This document shows, one piece after another, positions 30,386 to 39,066 of a DNA stretch of 64,000 nt (positions are counted from its first letter, which is position 1; each line of letters starts with the position of its first letter). The notes under the pieces were generated by a model. The model saw only the letters and a list, made by a program, of their open reading frames with translations, ran no database searches and was not told the origin of the DNA. The stretch lies in assembly GCA_900548005.1 (NCBI GenBank), contig URIZ01000001.1, forward strand, positions 62,001 to 126,000, given 5' to 3'. This DNA is from an uncultured Eubacteriales bacterium. GTDB taxonomy: Bacteria; Bacillota; Clostridia; Christensenellales; CAG-917. A program made the position numbers and the translations under genes.

Positions 30386-33076
30386 TTGGCGGTTATAAGA
30401 AACCTTGTGGTAAAGATAGCGGCGGACATATCCTCGCTCTCGAAAGGGTTAGATAATGCCCAAAAGAAGATACAAAAGGTGTCAGCAAGCCTGACGAAAG
30501 CGGGAACGAAACTCTCGGCAACCGTTACGGCTCCGCTTGTGGCACTCGGAACGAAGTCGGTCATGGTGTCGCAACAGTTCGAGCAGTCGATGGCAAACGC
30601 GGCATCTGTCGCAGGCGCTACAAGCGAAGAACTCGCAAGAATGACATCAATCGCCCGTGAAATGGGCGCGAAGACGGTTTTCTCGGCATCGGACGCGGCG
30701 GACGCTTTGTATTATATGGCGTCGGCAGGTTACAAGGTAGACCAGATGGCGGACTCTATCGAAGCGACACTTAACCTTGCATCGGCAACGCAGAGCGACT
30801 TGGCATTCACAACCGAAACTGTTATTTCGACCTTAAACCAGTTCGGCTTGGAAGCAAACCAAGCGGAGCGAGTGACCAACGTGTTTGCGGCGGCAATCGG
30901 TGACTCTATGGCATCGATGGATAAACTCGCAAACTCAATGGGATATGTCGGTCCTGTGGCAAACAGCCTTGGCTATACGATAGAAGAAACGGTCGGCGCA
31001 CTGTCCGTGTTATACGATGCAGGCTATGACGGAAGTACGGCAGGAACTTCGCTTCGACAAGCATTTGTATCTCTTATGAACCCGTCAACGGCGGCGCTCG
31101 GAATCTTTGAAGAACTCGGCATAGCCGTAGAAGACGTAAACCCGGCAACCAACGATTTCGCATCAATTCTTGATAGATTACGAGACGCTGGGTTGGACAC
31201 CGCGCAAGCAATGGAGATTTTCGGCGCAAGAGGCGGTCCGGGTATGCTTGCCTTGATGTCGGCGGGCGGTGATGCCGTAAGGGGAATGACCAAAGCCATT
31301 ACGGGAACGAACAAAGCGACCGACATGGCGGCAACACAGCTCGATACTTTGCAAGGACAATGGAAGATCCTGAAATCCGAGCTTGAAGAGATAGCGATCT
31401 CGTTCGGAGACGTGCTGATTCCGCTCATTCGACAGTTTATAACGAAGTATATCTCGCCACTGACGGCAAAGATTATGGGACTGTCGATGGGAACGAGAAA
31501 GCAAATCGTAGTCATAGCACTGCTTGCGGCGGCAATTGGACCATTGCTTGTCGTAATAGGGAAACTTGTCGGCAGTCTCGGCACAATCATTAAGGTGGCA
31601 AAAGTCCTATTCACGAAAGCGGGACTTATCGGTTTAGCAATAGCGGCGGTAGTCGCAATACTTGTGTACCTATGGAAGACGAACGAAGACTTCCGTAATG
31701 CCGTAATCCGCATATGGGAGAAGATTAAGTCAGTCATTATAAGCGTAGCCAACGCTATAAAAGCGTGGTGGGACGAGAACGGAGAACGCATCAAAGCGGC
31801 AGTCGTGCAAGCCTTGAAGATGGTTTGGAAATGCGTGAAAGAGGTCTTTTCGAAAGTGCTTGCTATAGCCAAGAAAGTGTGGCCGCTCGTAAAGAAAATC
31901 GTACTTGATACAGTCAATGGAATCAAGACGTTTTGGGAAAAATACGGCAAGCAGATACTCAAAGTCGTCTCGGACGTTTTCACCCGTCTTTGGACGATTA
32001 TAAAAAGTGCGTTTGACGTTATAAGCAATGCGGTGCTGAAATTCCTAAACTATGTCGAACCGCTATGGGAGAAGATAAAGGCGCTCTTTGCATCGCTTTG
32101 GGATACAATAGTTGAACTATATCAACTCCTAAAGCCCGTGTTTGAGTTAATAGGCAAAGTAATCGAAGTGCTGTACGGAGTGGTAGTCGGAGTGGTCAAC
32201 GGAATCATCGCCGCGCTCGGACCATTTTTGAGCGCTGTCTTGGATGTGGCGAACGCTATCATCGAAGTAATTAAATTCGTGTGTGCGATACTCAAAGGCG
32301 ATTGGTCGGATGCGTGGACGCATATGCAGAACATTGCTACGAGTATTTGGAGCGCTATTAAGAATATCTTCCTCGGTATTTGGGAGTTTATCAAAGGCTT
32401 TGGGCAAGGGTTCGTAGACTTCTTTCAAGGTATCGGTGTGAATGTGCTGGATATCTTCCGCAATATTTGGACGGGTATCAGCGGCTTTTTCACGAATATT
32501 TGGAACGGGATCTGCTCGGTATGCGGTTGGATTTGGGATAAGATAACGGGATTGTTTTCAAGTATCGGAGACTACTTTAACAACCTGTTCAAGCAAGCGT
32601 TCAACTGGGGTAAAAACCTAATTAATAATATCGGTGACGGCATAAAGAAAGCATGGAGTAAAGTCGTAGATGGAGTAAAATCGGTCGGACAGTCGATAAA
32701 AGACTTTCTCGGTTTCGGCTCGCCGACAAAGAAAGGTCCGGGACATACGGCAGACGAGTGGATACCGAACCTAATGGATATGATGGCAGACGGAATGTAC
32801 GACAACACACCGATGTTACAGCAAGCGGCGGCACAGGTCGCGTCTTCACTGAACATCACCGCATCGGCAAATCGCGCGGTAGTCGGTAGCGGAAGCAGTC
32901 CCTATGGAGATATGGTCAATGGAATGCTCCAAGGGATAGCGGCAATCGGCAATAACGGTGGAGAAGAGCAAAAAGACATCGTTTTGGAGATTGACGGACA
33001 GCAGTTTGCAAGGCTTATTATGCCGAGACTGAACAAGGAATACAAGCGAAACGGTATTGCTTTAAGGGAGGTGTAA
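30386..33076 (+). CDS. Tail tape measure protein
   Basis: 896 residues, starting at TTG after GGGGGTGAGG. Residues 75-330 carry the TIGR01760-type conserved core (AREMGAKTVFSASDAADALY, ASAGYKVDQMADSIEATLNL, FGARGGPGMLALMSAGGD). Hydrophobic stretches follow at about 370-400 and 545-640, then a Trp-rich region repeating IWxxIxxxF (for instance NIWTGISGFFTNIWNGICSV). It sets tail length; at about 900 residues a tail of roughly 130 nm is expected from the usual 0.15 nm per residue. No lytic (lysozyme/NlpC) domain is visible. The TTG start is unusual but well supported. Confidence 0.9.
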   Translation: MAVIRNLVVKIAADISSLSKGLDNAQKKIQKVSASLTKAGTKLSATVTAPLVALGTKSVMVSQQFEQSMANAASVAGATSEELARMTSIAREMGAKTVFSASDAADALYYMASAGYKVDQMADSIEATLNLASATQSDLAFTTETVISTLNQFGLEANQAERVTNVFAAAIGDSMASMDKLANSMGYVGPVANSLGYTIEETVGALSVLYDAGYDGSTAGTSLRQAFVSLMNPSTAALGIFEELGIAVEDVNPATNDFASILDRLRDAGLDTAQAMEIFGARGGPGMLALMSAGGDAVRGMTKAITGTNKATDMAATQLDTLQGQWKILKSELEEIAISFGDVLIPLIRQFITKYISPLTAKIMGLSMGTRKQIVVIALLAAAIGPLLVVIGKLVGSLGTIIKVAKVLFTKAGLIGLAIAAVVAILVYLWKTNEDFRNAVIRIWEKIKSVIISVANAIKAWWDENGERIKAAVVQALKMVWKCVKEVFSKVLAIAKKVWPLVKKIVLDTVNGIKTFWEKYGKQILKVVSDVFTRLWTIIKSAFDVISNAVLKFLNYVEPLWEKIKALFASLWDTIVELYQLLKPVFELIGKVIEVLYGVVVGVVNGIIAALGPFLSAVLDVANAIIEVIKFVCAILKGDWSDAWTHMQNIATSIWSAIKNIFLGIWEFIKGFGQGFVDFFQGIGVNVLDIFRNIWTGISGFFTNIWNGICSVCGWIWDKITGLFSSIGDYFNNLFKQAFNWGKNLINNIGDGIKKAWSKVVDGVKSVGQSIKDFLGFGSPTKKGPGHTADEWIPNLMDMMADGMYDNTPMLQQAAAQVASSLNITASANRAVVGSGSSPYGDMVNGMLQGIAAIGNNGGEEQKDIVLEIDGQQFARLIMPRLNKEYKRNGIALREV

Positions 33077-33077
33077 A

Positions 33078-33437
33078 GTGGCGGTTTTCTTTAAAATAAA
33101 CAGTAAGACGATAAAAGCGCCGACCGAACTCACTTGCTCGACCGAAGTGTTGGATAAGACGGAAAGGACAATGGACGGCACAATGGTCGTGGACGTTATA
33201 GGGCGAAAGAGAAAGGTCGAGGTCGCGTGGAAATATCTCTCGAAAGAAGATATGGGACTTTTGACTGCCGAAACGAAAAGCGGCTCGTTCGTAACGATTG
33301 ACTACAACGATCCCGAAACGGGGAAGTTGACGTCTATGAACGCTCGCCCGCAGGACTTATATTGTCAGCCACGATACGATTGGGTAAAAGGCAAGATAAT
33401 GTGGGCAAGCGTTAGCGTTGCTTTTGTGGAGAGATAA
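33078..33437 (+). CDS. Phage tail protein (DUF6711-like)
   Basis: 119 residues from GTG 33078, immediately after the tape measure stop (ribosome site AGGGAGGTGTAAA). The sequence FFKINSKTIKAPTELTCSTE, TMDGTMVVDVIGRKRKVEVA is a beta-rich protein seen between tape measure and baseplate genes in Clostridia phages. Likely part of the distal tail or baseplate hub. Confidence 0.65.
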   Translation: MAVFFKINSKTIKAPTELTCSTEVLDKTERTMDGTMVVDVIGRKRKVEVAWKYLSKEDMGLLTAETKSGSFVTIDYNDPETGKLTSMNARPQDLYCQPRYDWVKGKIMWASVSVAFVER

Positions 33438-33440
33438 CCT

Positions 33441-35216
33441 ATGGAATATACGGATAATCCACGAAAAATACTCGGCAGAGTAGACGTTATCTACTCGGAT
33501 ACAGAAATCAGTAAAGACATTCAAACAACGGAAAGCGGTAATTCGGCTATCAGCCACCCGGACGAAGTGTTCGGCGCGCACCTTGTGCCGACAGTCAAAG
33601 GCTGTACGATGGACGGCAATGCGACAATGGACGGCTCCTTTCAGATGATGGACGATTCGGTCGTTCTCGGTTGGTGGAGCGGTTCGTTGTCGGGTAGTGA
33701 CGGTGTGTTTGCAAACGCGCCGTGGATCGAGATATCGTTTGTCAAGCGTCCGATAATATCTTGGGTGGTATTGGGCGATGAAAAGCGGAATGAATACCCG
33801 GTCGACTTCATTTTGCAGTACAAACGAGACGGGAAGATTGTTCACTCGGATAGTGTGACCGTCAATAATCAGATACAGGTTCGATTGACTCCGCAGCTTG
33901 AAGACATTACATCCATCAGGCTGACGATAACAAAGTGGAGCAAGCCGAATGCCTGTGCGAAAATATTGAAGTTCTACGACCGAATGATGGAGCGGTACGA
34001 GGGCGATGCCATTGAAATGTTCGAAGTGTCCGAAGAGATGGGTGCGGCGGACGGAAACTACAACATAGTATCCGACACGATGACAGTAAACATCTTTAAT
34101 AAGGGCAGAAAGTTCGATAAAGGCTATCTCCGTTCGCTCATGATACTCGACCGCAAACTGTTACCGAGCATAGGCATAGAAACGGACGGAGAAGTAAAAT
34201 ACCAACCGCTCGGCACATTCTATTCGGATGAATGGCAGATAAACCAAGACTCACAATGGGTAAAGTGCAGTGCGGTGGACAGGCTGATGCGACTGCAGAA
34301 AAAGACCTATGTCGGTTTTCCGCTGACAGAGAATGCGTCGCTATACGATATAGCTGCCGACATTCTTTTAAATATCGGCGAAACGGCAGATACTTTCGTT
34401 ATTTCAAACGACTTAAAGTCTGTAATCGTGCCGATGGCATTTCTGCCGAAAGGCACGGCTTGGGACGCATTGCAGGAAATCGCCAATGCGGGACTATGCA
34501 AAGTGTTTGTAGACCGAGAAGATAAAATCAATGTTCGCTCGGAGAAAGAGCCGAAGACAACAACGGCGATAAGGATAGATAAAAGCAATATGTTTTCGTA
34601 CTCATCGAGTGTTTCTCTGACCGAGTTTGCGAACCGTATTTCTGTGGAATACTGTGATGTATCCTTGTCGAACGATACGGTCGAAGCAGTATCGGTCGAA
34701 CTCAATATAGAGCCGAACGCATCGCTTGAATTGACGCTCGATTATAATACCGAAGTTGCGTACCCTGCAATGGAAACGGATAACTTAAACGTGCTATTGA
34801 CCGACTTCCAAGGTGGTGTCAACGCTTGCTCGGTCGTGGCAAAGAATAAAACGGCACAAAAGCAAAAGGCGGTGCTGACGGTTACGGGCAAGGCAATCGA
34901 GATAACGACCAAGTCTTTGACGATGCAAGACGATGACAGTGTTAGAAACAACGGAGTGACCGAGTATTCGCACCCGTCAAGCGATCTTGTACAAAGCCAT
35001 GCACAGGCGGAGTATATCGCAAGAATTTTGCTTGAAAAGATGCACGCAGGAGAAGGTGTCATAACTACGACTTGGCGAGGAAACCCGAAACTCAATCTCG
35101 GTGAAAAGTACGAGTCGGCAGATAGGTTCGGAGACAGTCAAGAACTCGTGTGCGAGTATAACAAGTTTACGTTTGACGGCGGATTGAAACAAGAGACGCG
35201 CGGAAGAACGATATAA
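33441..35216 (+). CDS. Baseplate / tail-tip protein
   Basis: 591 residues. N-terminal half is a beta-rich region with carbohydrate-binding-like features (DSVVLGWWSGSLSGSDGVFA, WIEISFVKRPIISWVV). The middle (YQPLGTFYSDEWQINQDSQW, VKCSAVDRLMRLQKKTYVGF, LYDIAADILLNIG) resembles the siphovirus tail-hub/receptor-domain family that follows the distal tail protein. It probably forms the tail tip that contacts the host. No peptidase domain is seen. Ends 11 bases before the next small gene. Confidence 0.7.
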   Translation: MEYTDNPRKILGRVDVIYSDTEISKDIQTTESGNSAISHPDEVFGAHLVPTVKGCTMDGNATMDGSFQMMDDSVVLGWWSGSLSGSDGVFANAPWIEISFVKRPIISWVVLGDEKRNEYPVDFILQYKRDGKIVHSDSVTVNNQIQVRLTPQLEDITSIRLTITKWSKPNACAKILKFYDRMMERYEGDAIEMFEVSEEMGAADGNYNIVSDTMTVNIFNKGRKFDKGYLRSLMILDRKLLPSIGIETDGEVKYQPLGTFYSDEWQINQDSQWVKCSAVDRLMRLQKKTYVGFPLTENASLYDIAADILLNIGETADTFVISNDLKSVIVPMAFLPKGTAWDALQEIANAGLCKVFVDREDKINVRSEKEPKTTTAIRIDKSNMFSYSSSVSLTEFANRISVEYCDVSLSNDTVEAVSVELNIEPNASLELTLDYNTEVAYPAMETDNLNVLLTDFQGGVNACSVVAKNKTAQKQKAVLTVTGKAIEITTKSLTMQDDDSVRNNGVTEYSHPSSDLVQSHAQAEYIARILLEKMHAGEGVITTTWRGNPKLNLGEKYESADRFGDSQELVCEYNKFTFDGGLKQETRGRTI

Positions 35217-35227
35217 GGAGGGTATGA

Positions 35228-35407
35228 ATGGCAAATTGGAAAGAGCCAAAGAGCGATTACAAAGCGGAAGACCAAGTAACGCCGGATATCTTCAATACAC
35301 TTGCGGAAAACGAAAAACACTTGAAAGAGATTTCTTGCAAGGTAGAAAAGAAAACAAAAAGCGGAACTACGACAACGATCTCCTCTATCGTTTTCGTAGA
35401 GCAATAG
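35228..35407 (+). CDS. 59-residue tail-associated protein
   Basis: ATG 35228 lies about 6 bases after AAGGAGGGT and encodes a 59-residue acidic protein beginning ANWKEPKSDYKAEDQVTPDI, then FNTLAENEKHLKEI. This WKEPK...F..LAENE pattern is a recurrent small protein of tail-fibre loci in Bacillota phages. A competing frame from ATG 35224 (63 codons, basic and low-complexity) is out of phase and not protein-like. It ends one base before the next ATG. Confidence 0.7.
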   Translation: MANWKEPKSDYKAEDQVTPDIFNTLAENEKHLKEISCKVEKKTKSGTTTTISSIVFVEQ

Positions 35408-35408
35408 G

Positions 35409-35699
35409 ATGCTGAAAGTAGTCAAAGGCGATGTCTTTGAGTTCGGGTTATCGTTTGAGAACGTTGCTACGGAACTCATAGAAAAGGTGGTGTTCGCATG
35501 CAAAGAACTTGGAATCGAAGAAGAGGCGGATAGAGAAGAGGATGAATTCCGCATTCGAATACCGGGTGAAGTGACAAAGGACTTCAAAACAGGTTTTTTG
35601 AAATACGACATCATCGCCACCTTAATAGACGAGCAAGAGGTAACGCTCGTGCATCGTCAAAAATTAGAAGTTTTGGAGAGGGTGGGAAATGGCGGATAA
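35409..35699 (+). CDS. Hypothetical tail-module protein
   Basis: 96 residues, acidic (CKELGIEEEADREEDEFRIR) with beta strands (YDIIATLIDEQEVTLVHRQK). It resembles the short phage proteins placed before fibre genes (BppU/neck-like N-terminal domains) but no firm family. Overlaps the next gene by 11 bases. Confidence 0.55.
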   Translation: MLKVVKGDVFEFGLSFENVATELIEKVVFACKELGIEEEADREEDEFRIRIPGEVTKDFKTGFLKYDIIATLIDEQEVTLVHRQKLEVLERVGNGG

Positions 35700-36042
35700 A
35701 AACTACTACGGTAATCAGGAACATATAAAAGTTACGCCCGGTATTACCGTAACCTACAACTACAACCGTCTAAAGAACAAACCGTCCATCAACGGGAAAC
35801 CGCTTGACGGAAAAATGACGGCGAGTGACTTAAACCTATTGTCAAACAACGTAACGGAATATGAAGAAATTAAGCTGGGAGTCGATAAACGCGACTCCTT
35901 TATTCTTGTCGTGGGAGAAAACGGCGAGACGAATAAAATAAAACTTGGCGAACTCGTCAAAGGGAAACTGCAGGCGGTTGACAAGATAACCGAAGATATC
36001 CCGGACGGCGATTTTGTATTCAAGAAAATGGAGGATAAATAA
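35689..36042 (+). CDS. Hypothetical tail/baseplate protein
   Basis: 117 residues after GAGAGGGTGGGAA. NYNRLKNKPSINGKPLDGKM is a motif found at the base of many phage fibre proteins (LxNKPxINGxxLxG), where it forms a small triple-stranded fold. This suggests a fibre-connecting adaptor. Located one base before the fibre gene. Confidence 0.6.
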   Translation: MADKNYYGNQEHIKVTPGITVTYNYNRLKNKPSINGKPLDGKMTASDLNLLSNNVTEYEEIKLGVDKRDSFILVVGENGETNKIKLGELVKGKLQAVDKITEDIPDGDFVFKKMEDK

Positions 36043-36043
36043 C

Positions 36044-37153
36044 ATGGCTCAAACTACAAACAAGTTCCAGATTATTCAAAAGGTCAGCGCAGAAGATACC
36101 GTACTTATCCATCCCGAAACGGAAGCGGAAGTAGTTAAGTATAAAGGTACAACGTCGGGTATTGCGGCGGAGAACGTACAAGGTGCAATCGATAAGGTCT
36201 ACGAGCAAGTCAAAAACATTGAGAGTGGCGGTATCGTAACCGGGTTAAAGGGCGATAAGGAAACAACTTACAGAAAAGGCGATGTCAACCTTACTCCAGC
36301 CAACATCGGCGCTGAACCGAGCGGAGCGGTGAACGCTCACAATACGTCCGGAACGGCGCACTCGGATATTCGTACCGCCGTAACTAATGCGCAGAACAAA
36401 GCAAACAGTGCGTATTCGCTTGCGGAAGGTAGAGCAAAAGCGGTTTCGTTCGATACCATGGCTGCGATGACAACCGCATTGAAAGCGGCTACTAAAACCG
36501 ACTACAAAGTGGGCGATAACATCTTTATCAAGGCTTTGGAGACGCCCGACTACTGGGTAAGCAAGGTTCTCGATAACAACACGGGTACTTACGGGTACTT
36601 TGAAATCAGCGCACTCGAAACACAAAAAGTTGACCTTGCCGCCTATCAGACGAAGACGGACAACACGCTTGCAACCACGGCAAAGACAGTAGTCGGTGCT
36701 ATTGGCGAAGTAAAAACGACTGCGGATGCGGCGAAGAGTCAGGCAAATACCAATGTCACAGAGATTGCTAACATCAAGAACGGAGCAACCAAAGTTGGCT
36801 CAGCGACGAAAGCGGATAATGCAACCAAGGCAGATACGGCAACAAGTGCGACTTCGGCAGGTAAGTGGACTACGGAGAGAACACTCGGTGTAAGCGTCAA
36901 TTCGGGTGTCAAGAAAGACGGCTCGACTGCTATCAACGGATCGGGAAGTCAGAGCGTGGACGGCTCTGCCGATAAGACGATAGCAGTCACTTTGGGTGAT
37001 AGCGGTGTAGCCGCAGGCACTTATTCTGCCGTTCAGGTCAATGCCAAAGGCATTGCTGTCGCAGGTGGACAGATGATTGAAATCGGAACGAGCGGTCAGA
37101 CCACTCCGAGTGCGTCTCTTGCAACGGGCGGACTTTTCTTTAAGGTAGTATAA
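36044..37153 (+). CDS. Tail fibre-like protein
   Basis: 369 residues from ATG 36044. Low-complexity, Ala/Thr/Asn-rich, with coiled-coil stretches (TTADAAKSQANTNVTEIANI; KADNATKADTATSATSAGKW) and a repeated GxVNxHNTSGTAHSDIR segment typical of fibres. C-terminus resembles a trimerising tip. KADTATxATxAGK runs occur in many phage fibres. Likely a side-fibre or receptor-contact protein. The in-frame ATG at 36014 is rejected because it lies within the previous gene without a ribosome site. Confidence 0.72.
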   Translation: MAQTTNKFQIIQKVSAEDTVLIHPETEAEVVKYKGTTSGIAAENVQGAIDKVYEQVKNIESGGIVTGLKGDKETTYRKGDVNLTPANIGAEPSGAVNAHNTSGTAHSDIRTAVTNAQNKANSAYSLAEGRAKAVSFDTMAAMTTALKAATKTDYKVGDNIFIKALETPDYWVSKVLDNNTGTYGYFEISALETQKVDLAAYQTKTDNTLATTAKTVVGAIGEVKTTADAAKSQANTNVTEIANIKNGATKVGSATKADNATKADTATSATSAGKWTTERTLGVSVNSGVKKDGSTAINGSGSQSVDGSADKTIAVTLGDSGVAAGTYSAVQVNAKGIAVAGGQMIEIGTSGQTTPSASLATGGLFFKVV

Positions 37154-37166
37154 GGGGGTATCGTGA

Positions 37167-37754
37167 ATGGCTTACAGACCGAAAATTAAGAATGCCAACG
37201 GCACTCTTACCGATTTGCCGTTGGAAGCCGAAACGTCGGTAAAACTAAAAACCGCAAGGACAATCGGTTTGTCGGGAGTTACTGCAACGGCTAAAAGTTT
37301 TGACGGGAGCGGAAACGTTACGATTCCTGTCACGGAAGTCCCGGTATCGCTTTTGACGGGGTTACTTGAAAAAACATATCCCGTCGGAGCAATTTATATG
37401 TCCACGGTATATATCAGCCCAGCGTCAATCTTCGGAGGAACTTGGACAAGACTCTACGACAGATTCCTCGTGGGCGGAGGTTCTGACTATTCCATAGGAA
37501 GTACAGGCGGCGAAAAAGCACATAAATTAACGACTACGGAAATGCCTGCGCATACTCACTTTGCGAATAAATATAAAGACGGAATGAACTACATTGTGCA
37601 TTACAGTTCTAATGAGACAACAGGCTTTAAAACTTCTGCGGGTAGTGGTGGGCATGGTGTGTTGCTTGCTGGACTTGAGAATACGGGTGGTGGTAATGAA
37701 CACAACAATTTGCCTCCGTATTTAGCAGTGTATATGTGGAAAAGAACGGCTTAA
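37167..37754 (+). CDS. Tail collar-domain fibre protein
   Basis: 195 residues. The N-terminal KSFDGSGNVTIPVTEVP part resembles fibre repeats (FDGSGN), and the rest is a collar/baseplate-wedge domain: YPVGAIYMSTVYISPASIFG, GTWTRLYDRFLVGGGSDYS, then EMPAHTHFANKYKDGMNY and NLPPYLAVYMWKRTA. The AHTH and PPYxAVYxWxR motifs are characteristic of the T4 gp12/collar family receptor-binding tip. It probably assembles on the fibre from the previous gene. Confidence 0.82.
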   Translation: MAYRPKIKNANGTLTDLPLEAETSVKLKTARTIGLSGVTATAKSFDGSGNVTIPVTEVPVSLLTGLLEKTYPVGAIYMSTVYISPASIFGGTWTRLYDRFLVGGGSDYSIGSTGGEKAHKLTTTEMPAHTHFANKYKDGMNYIVHYSSNETTGFKTSAGSGGHGVLLAGLENTGGGNEHNNLPPYLAVYMWKRTA

Positions 37755-37764
37755 GGAGGATAAT

Positions 37765-38223
37765 ATGGAAGTTTATAACAAAGAAAAAACACAAATTATA
37801 TCGGATTATGACCTTTCAAAAGGACGCCTTGAGCGCGATGAACGTACGATTTATCATGAGGAAATAAAGGAAGTGGTGGAACAATTTCATTATGAAGTGG
37901 TAAAAGAATACGAAAACGGCGGCAAGGACGTGGAAAAAGTGGTGGACGTCAAAGGAGTGCCGGGACGCGATGCCTACGAAGAAACGGAGGACATCTATGT
38001 TTTCATTCCATATACGGATGAAGAATTAAAGAAAAAAGAAGACGAAATTCTTTATTCCGAATTAAGCGCTTGGTTCGATTGGTACGATATACAGGTAAGT
38101 CAATATGAAAGATCCAAGAGATTGGAAATAACCTTTGATAGAGACATCGCCACATTGGACGCAGAGGCGGTTCAAAAAGCGGAGCAGATGAGAGAAGTTA
38201 AGGATAGATTGGGAATAGAGTAA
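37765..38223 (+). CDS. Hypothetical phage protein of the tail-lysis junction
   Basis: 152 residues after AAGGAGGATAAT. Very charged with a helical C-terminus (TLDAEAVQKAEQMREVKDRL). VKGVPGRDAYEETEDIYVFI is similar to proteins that follow fibre genes in Bacillota phages (fibre chaperone or XkdX region), but no firm assignment is possible. It ends 1 base before the membrane protein gene. Confidence 0.5.
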   Translation: MEVYNKEKTQIISDYDLSKGRLERDERTIYHEEIKEVVEQFHYEVVKEYENGGKDVEKVVDVKGVPGRDAYEETEDIYVFIPYTDEELKKKEDEILYSELSAWFDWYDIQVSQYERSKRLEITFDRDIATLDAEAVQKAEQMREVKDRLGIE

Positions 38224-38224
38224 T

Positions 38225-38521
38225 ATGATAGCAATAATTATGAGTATATGTGCGAGCATCATCAGCGGAATGGTGCTCTTTTTCTTGCAAAGATTTTTCA
38301 AGAAAAAGCAAAAGGTAGATGAAGAGCGAGACAGAGCTAAAGCCAAAGAGAACTTGCTGATACTAAAAAGTATAGATGCGGTCGGGAAATTGACGTATGC
38401 GGATGCGGTAGCCATTCGAGACGGGAAAACCAACGGCGAGATGAAAGAGGCGATGAAAGCCTATGCGGAAGTTAAGGATGAACTCTACGAGTATTTGCTC
38501 GAACAAAATTCCAAGAAATAA
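38225..38521 (+). CDS. Small membrane protein of the lysis region
   Basis: 98 residues. One transmembrane helix at residues 2-22 (IAIIMSICASIISGMVLFFL) followed by a basic and then mixed-charge helical cytoplasmic tail. Location just before the holin suggests a role in lysis timing (antiholin-like) or membrane anchoring of the tail. No family recognised. Weak ribosome site, with the start almost overlapping the preceding stop. Confidence 0.55.
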   Translation: MIAIIMSICASIISGMVLFFLQRFFKKKQKVDEERDRAKAKENLLILKSIDAVGKLTYADAVAIRDGKTNGEMKEAMKAYAEVKDELYEYLLEQNSKK

Positions 38522-38535
38522 GGAGGGGAAGATAA

Positions 38536-38847
38536 ATGGAACAATACTTGAATTTAATCAGCGTCCCGGCGATTGCTGCGGTCGTGTACTGGACAATCAA
38601 CGTCATTAAACATGCAGTCGGAGAGAACGAAAAGTTCAAGCGGTGTATTCCGCTTATTGCAACGGCACTCGGAATCGTGTGTGGCATTATTTGTTTTTAC
38701 GCTTTGCCGAGTATCATCCCCGCACCGAATATCGTGGTGGCAATCGTCATCGGCGGTGCGAGCGGACTGACGGCTACGGGAACGAACCAAATCATCAAGC
38801 AACTTGGCAAAAAGGACGATAAAGACGATGGAAAAACTAATAATTGA
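38536..38847 (+). CDS. Phage holin-like membrane protein
   Basis: 103 residues with about three hydrophobic segments (ISVPAIAAVVYWTINVI; IPLIATALGIVCGIICFYAL; NIVVAIVIGGASGLTATG) and a charged C-terminus KKDDKDDGK, the layout of holins of phages of Bacillota. It would open the membrane at the end of the lytic cycle. Ribosome site AAGGAGGGGAAGATAA. No endolysin gene is visible next to it, which is unusual. Confidence 0.72.
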   Translation: MEQYLNLISVPAIAAVVYWTINVIKHAVGENEKFKRCIPLIATALGIVCGIICFYALPSIIPAPNIVVAIVIGGASGLTATGTNQIIKQLGKKDDKDDGKTNN

Positions 38848-38929
38848 AAGCGTATTAAAAAGCCTTTTGAAAAGGGGACTAATCACTTCGGCAGAGAAGG
38901 AAAGAATTATCAAAAAAGTTTCAGAATAA
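38828..38929 (+). CDS. 33-residue SHOCT-like small protein
   Basis: ATG 38828 opens a 33-residue frame inside the holin's 3' end. It reads LIIESVLKSLLKRGLITSAE then KERIIKKVSE, i.e. the helix-turn-helix pattern L..L...GLIT..E...I of SHOCT-type short motifs. It is commonly a separate small gene between holin and integrase in such phages. No obvious ribosome site beyond GACGAT; translational coupling to the holin is likely. Confidence 0.45.
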   Translation: MEKLIIESVLKSLLKRGLITSAEKERIIKKVSE

Positions 38930-38941
38930 AGCAGTTTTTGT

Positions 38942-38973
38942 CTGGACTTTTATAAGTGAGCACGGTATTGTTT
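38942..38973 (+). promoter_or_regulatory. Late promoter-like site C
   Basis: CTGGACTTT at 38942-38950 and CGGTAT at 38963-38968 (21 bp start to start), then TGTTTG; preceded by TTTTTGT. A terminator begins at 38974, only 5 bases after the CGGTAT element, so a transcript from here would be very short unless the terminator is bypassed. Confidence 0.5.
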
Positions 38974-39012
38974 GTCCTGCCCGATAAAAAGGGCGGGACA
39001 AATTTTTTATCG
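38974..39012 (+). terminator. Terminator of the late structural/lysis operon
   Basis: GTCCTGCCC (38974-38982) pairs with GGGCGGGAC (38991-38999, one G-U), loop GATAAAAA, then AAATTTTTTATC. Confidence 0.78.
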
Positions 39013-39066
39013 CAGTTCAAGTCCAGTCGGCAGAGCCGAAAAACGAACGAGAAAGGAGCGTGAGAA

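Noticed and set aside
31024..32028. 334-residue minus-strand frame
   Set aside because: Antisense to the tape measure gene.
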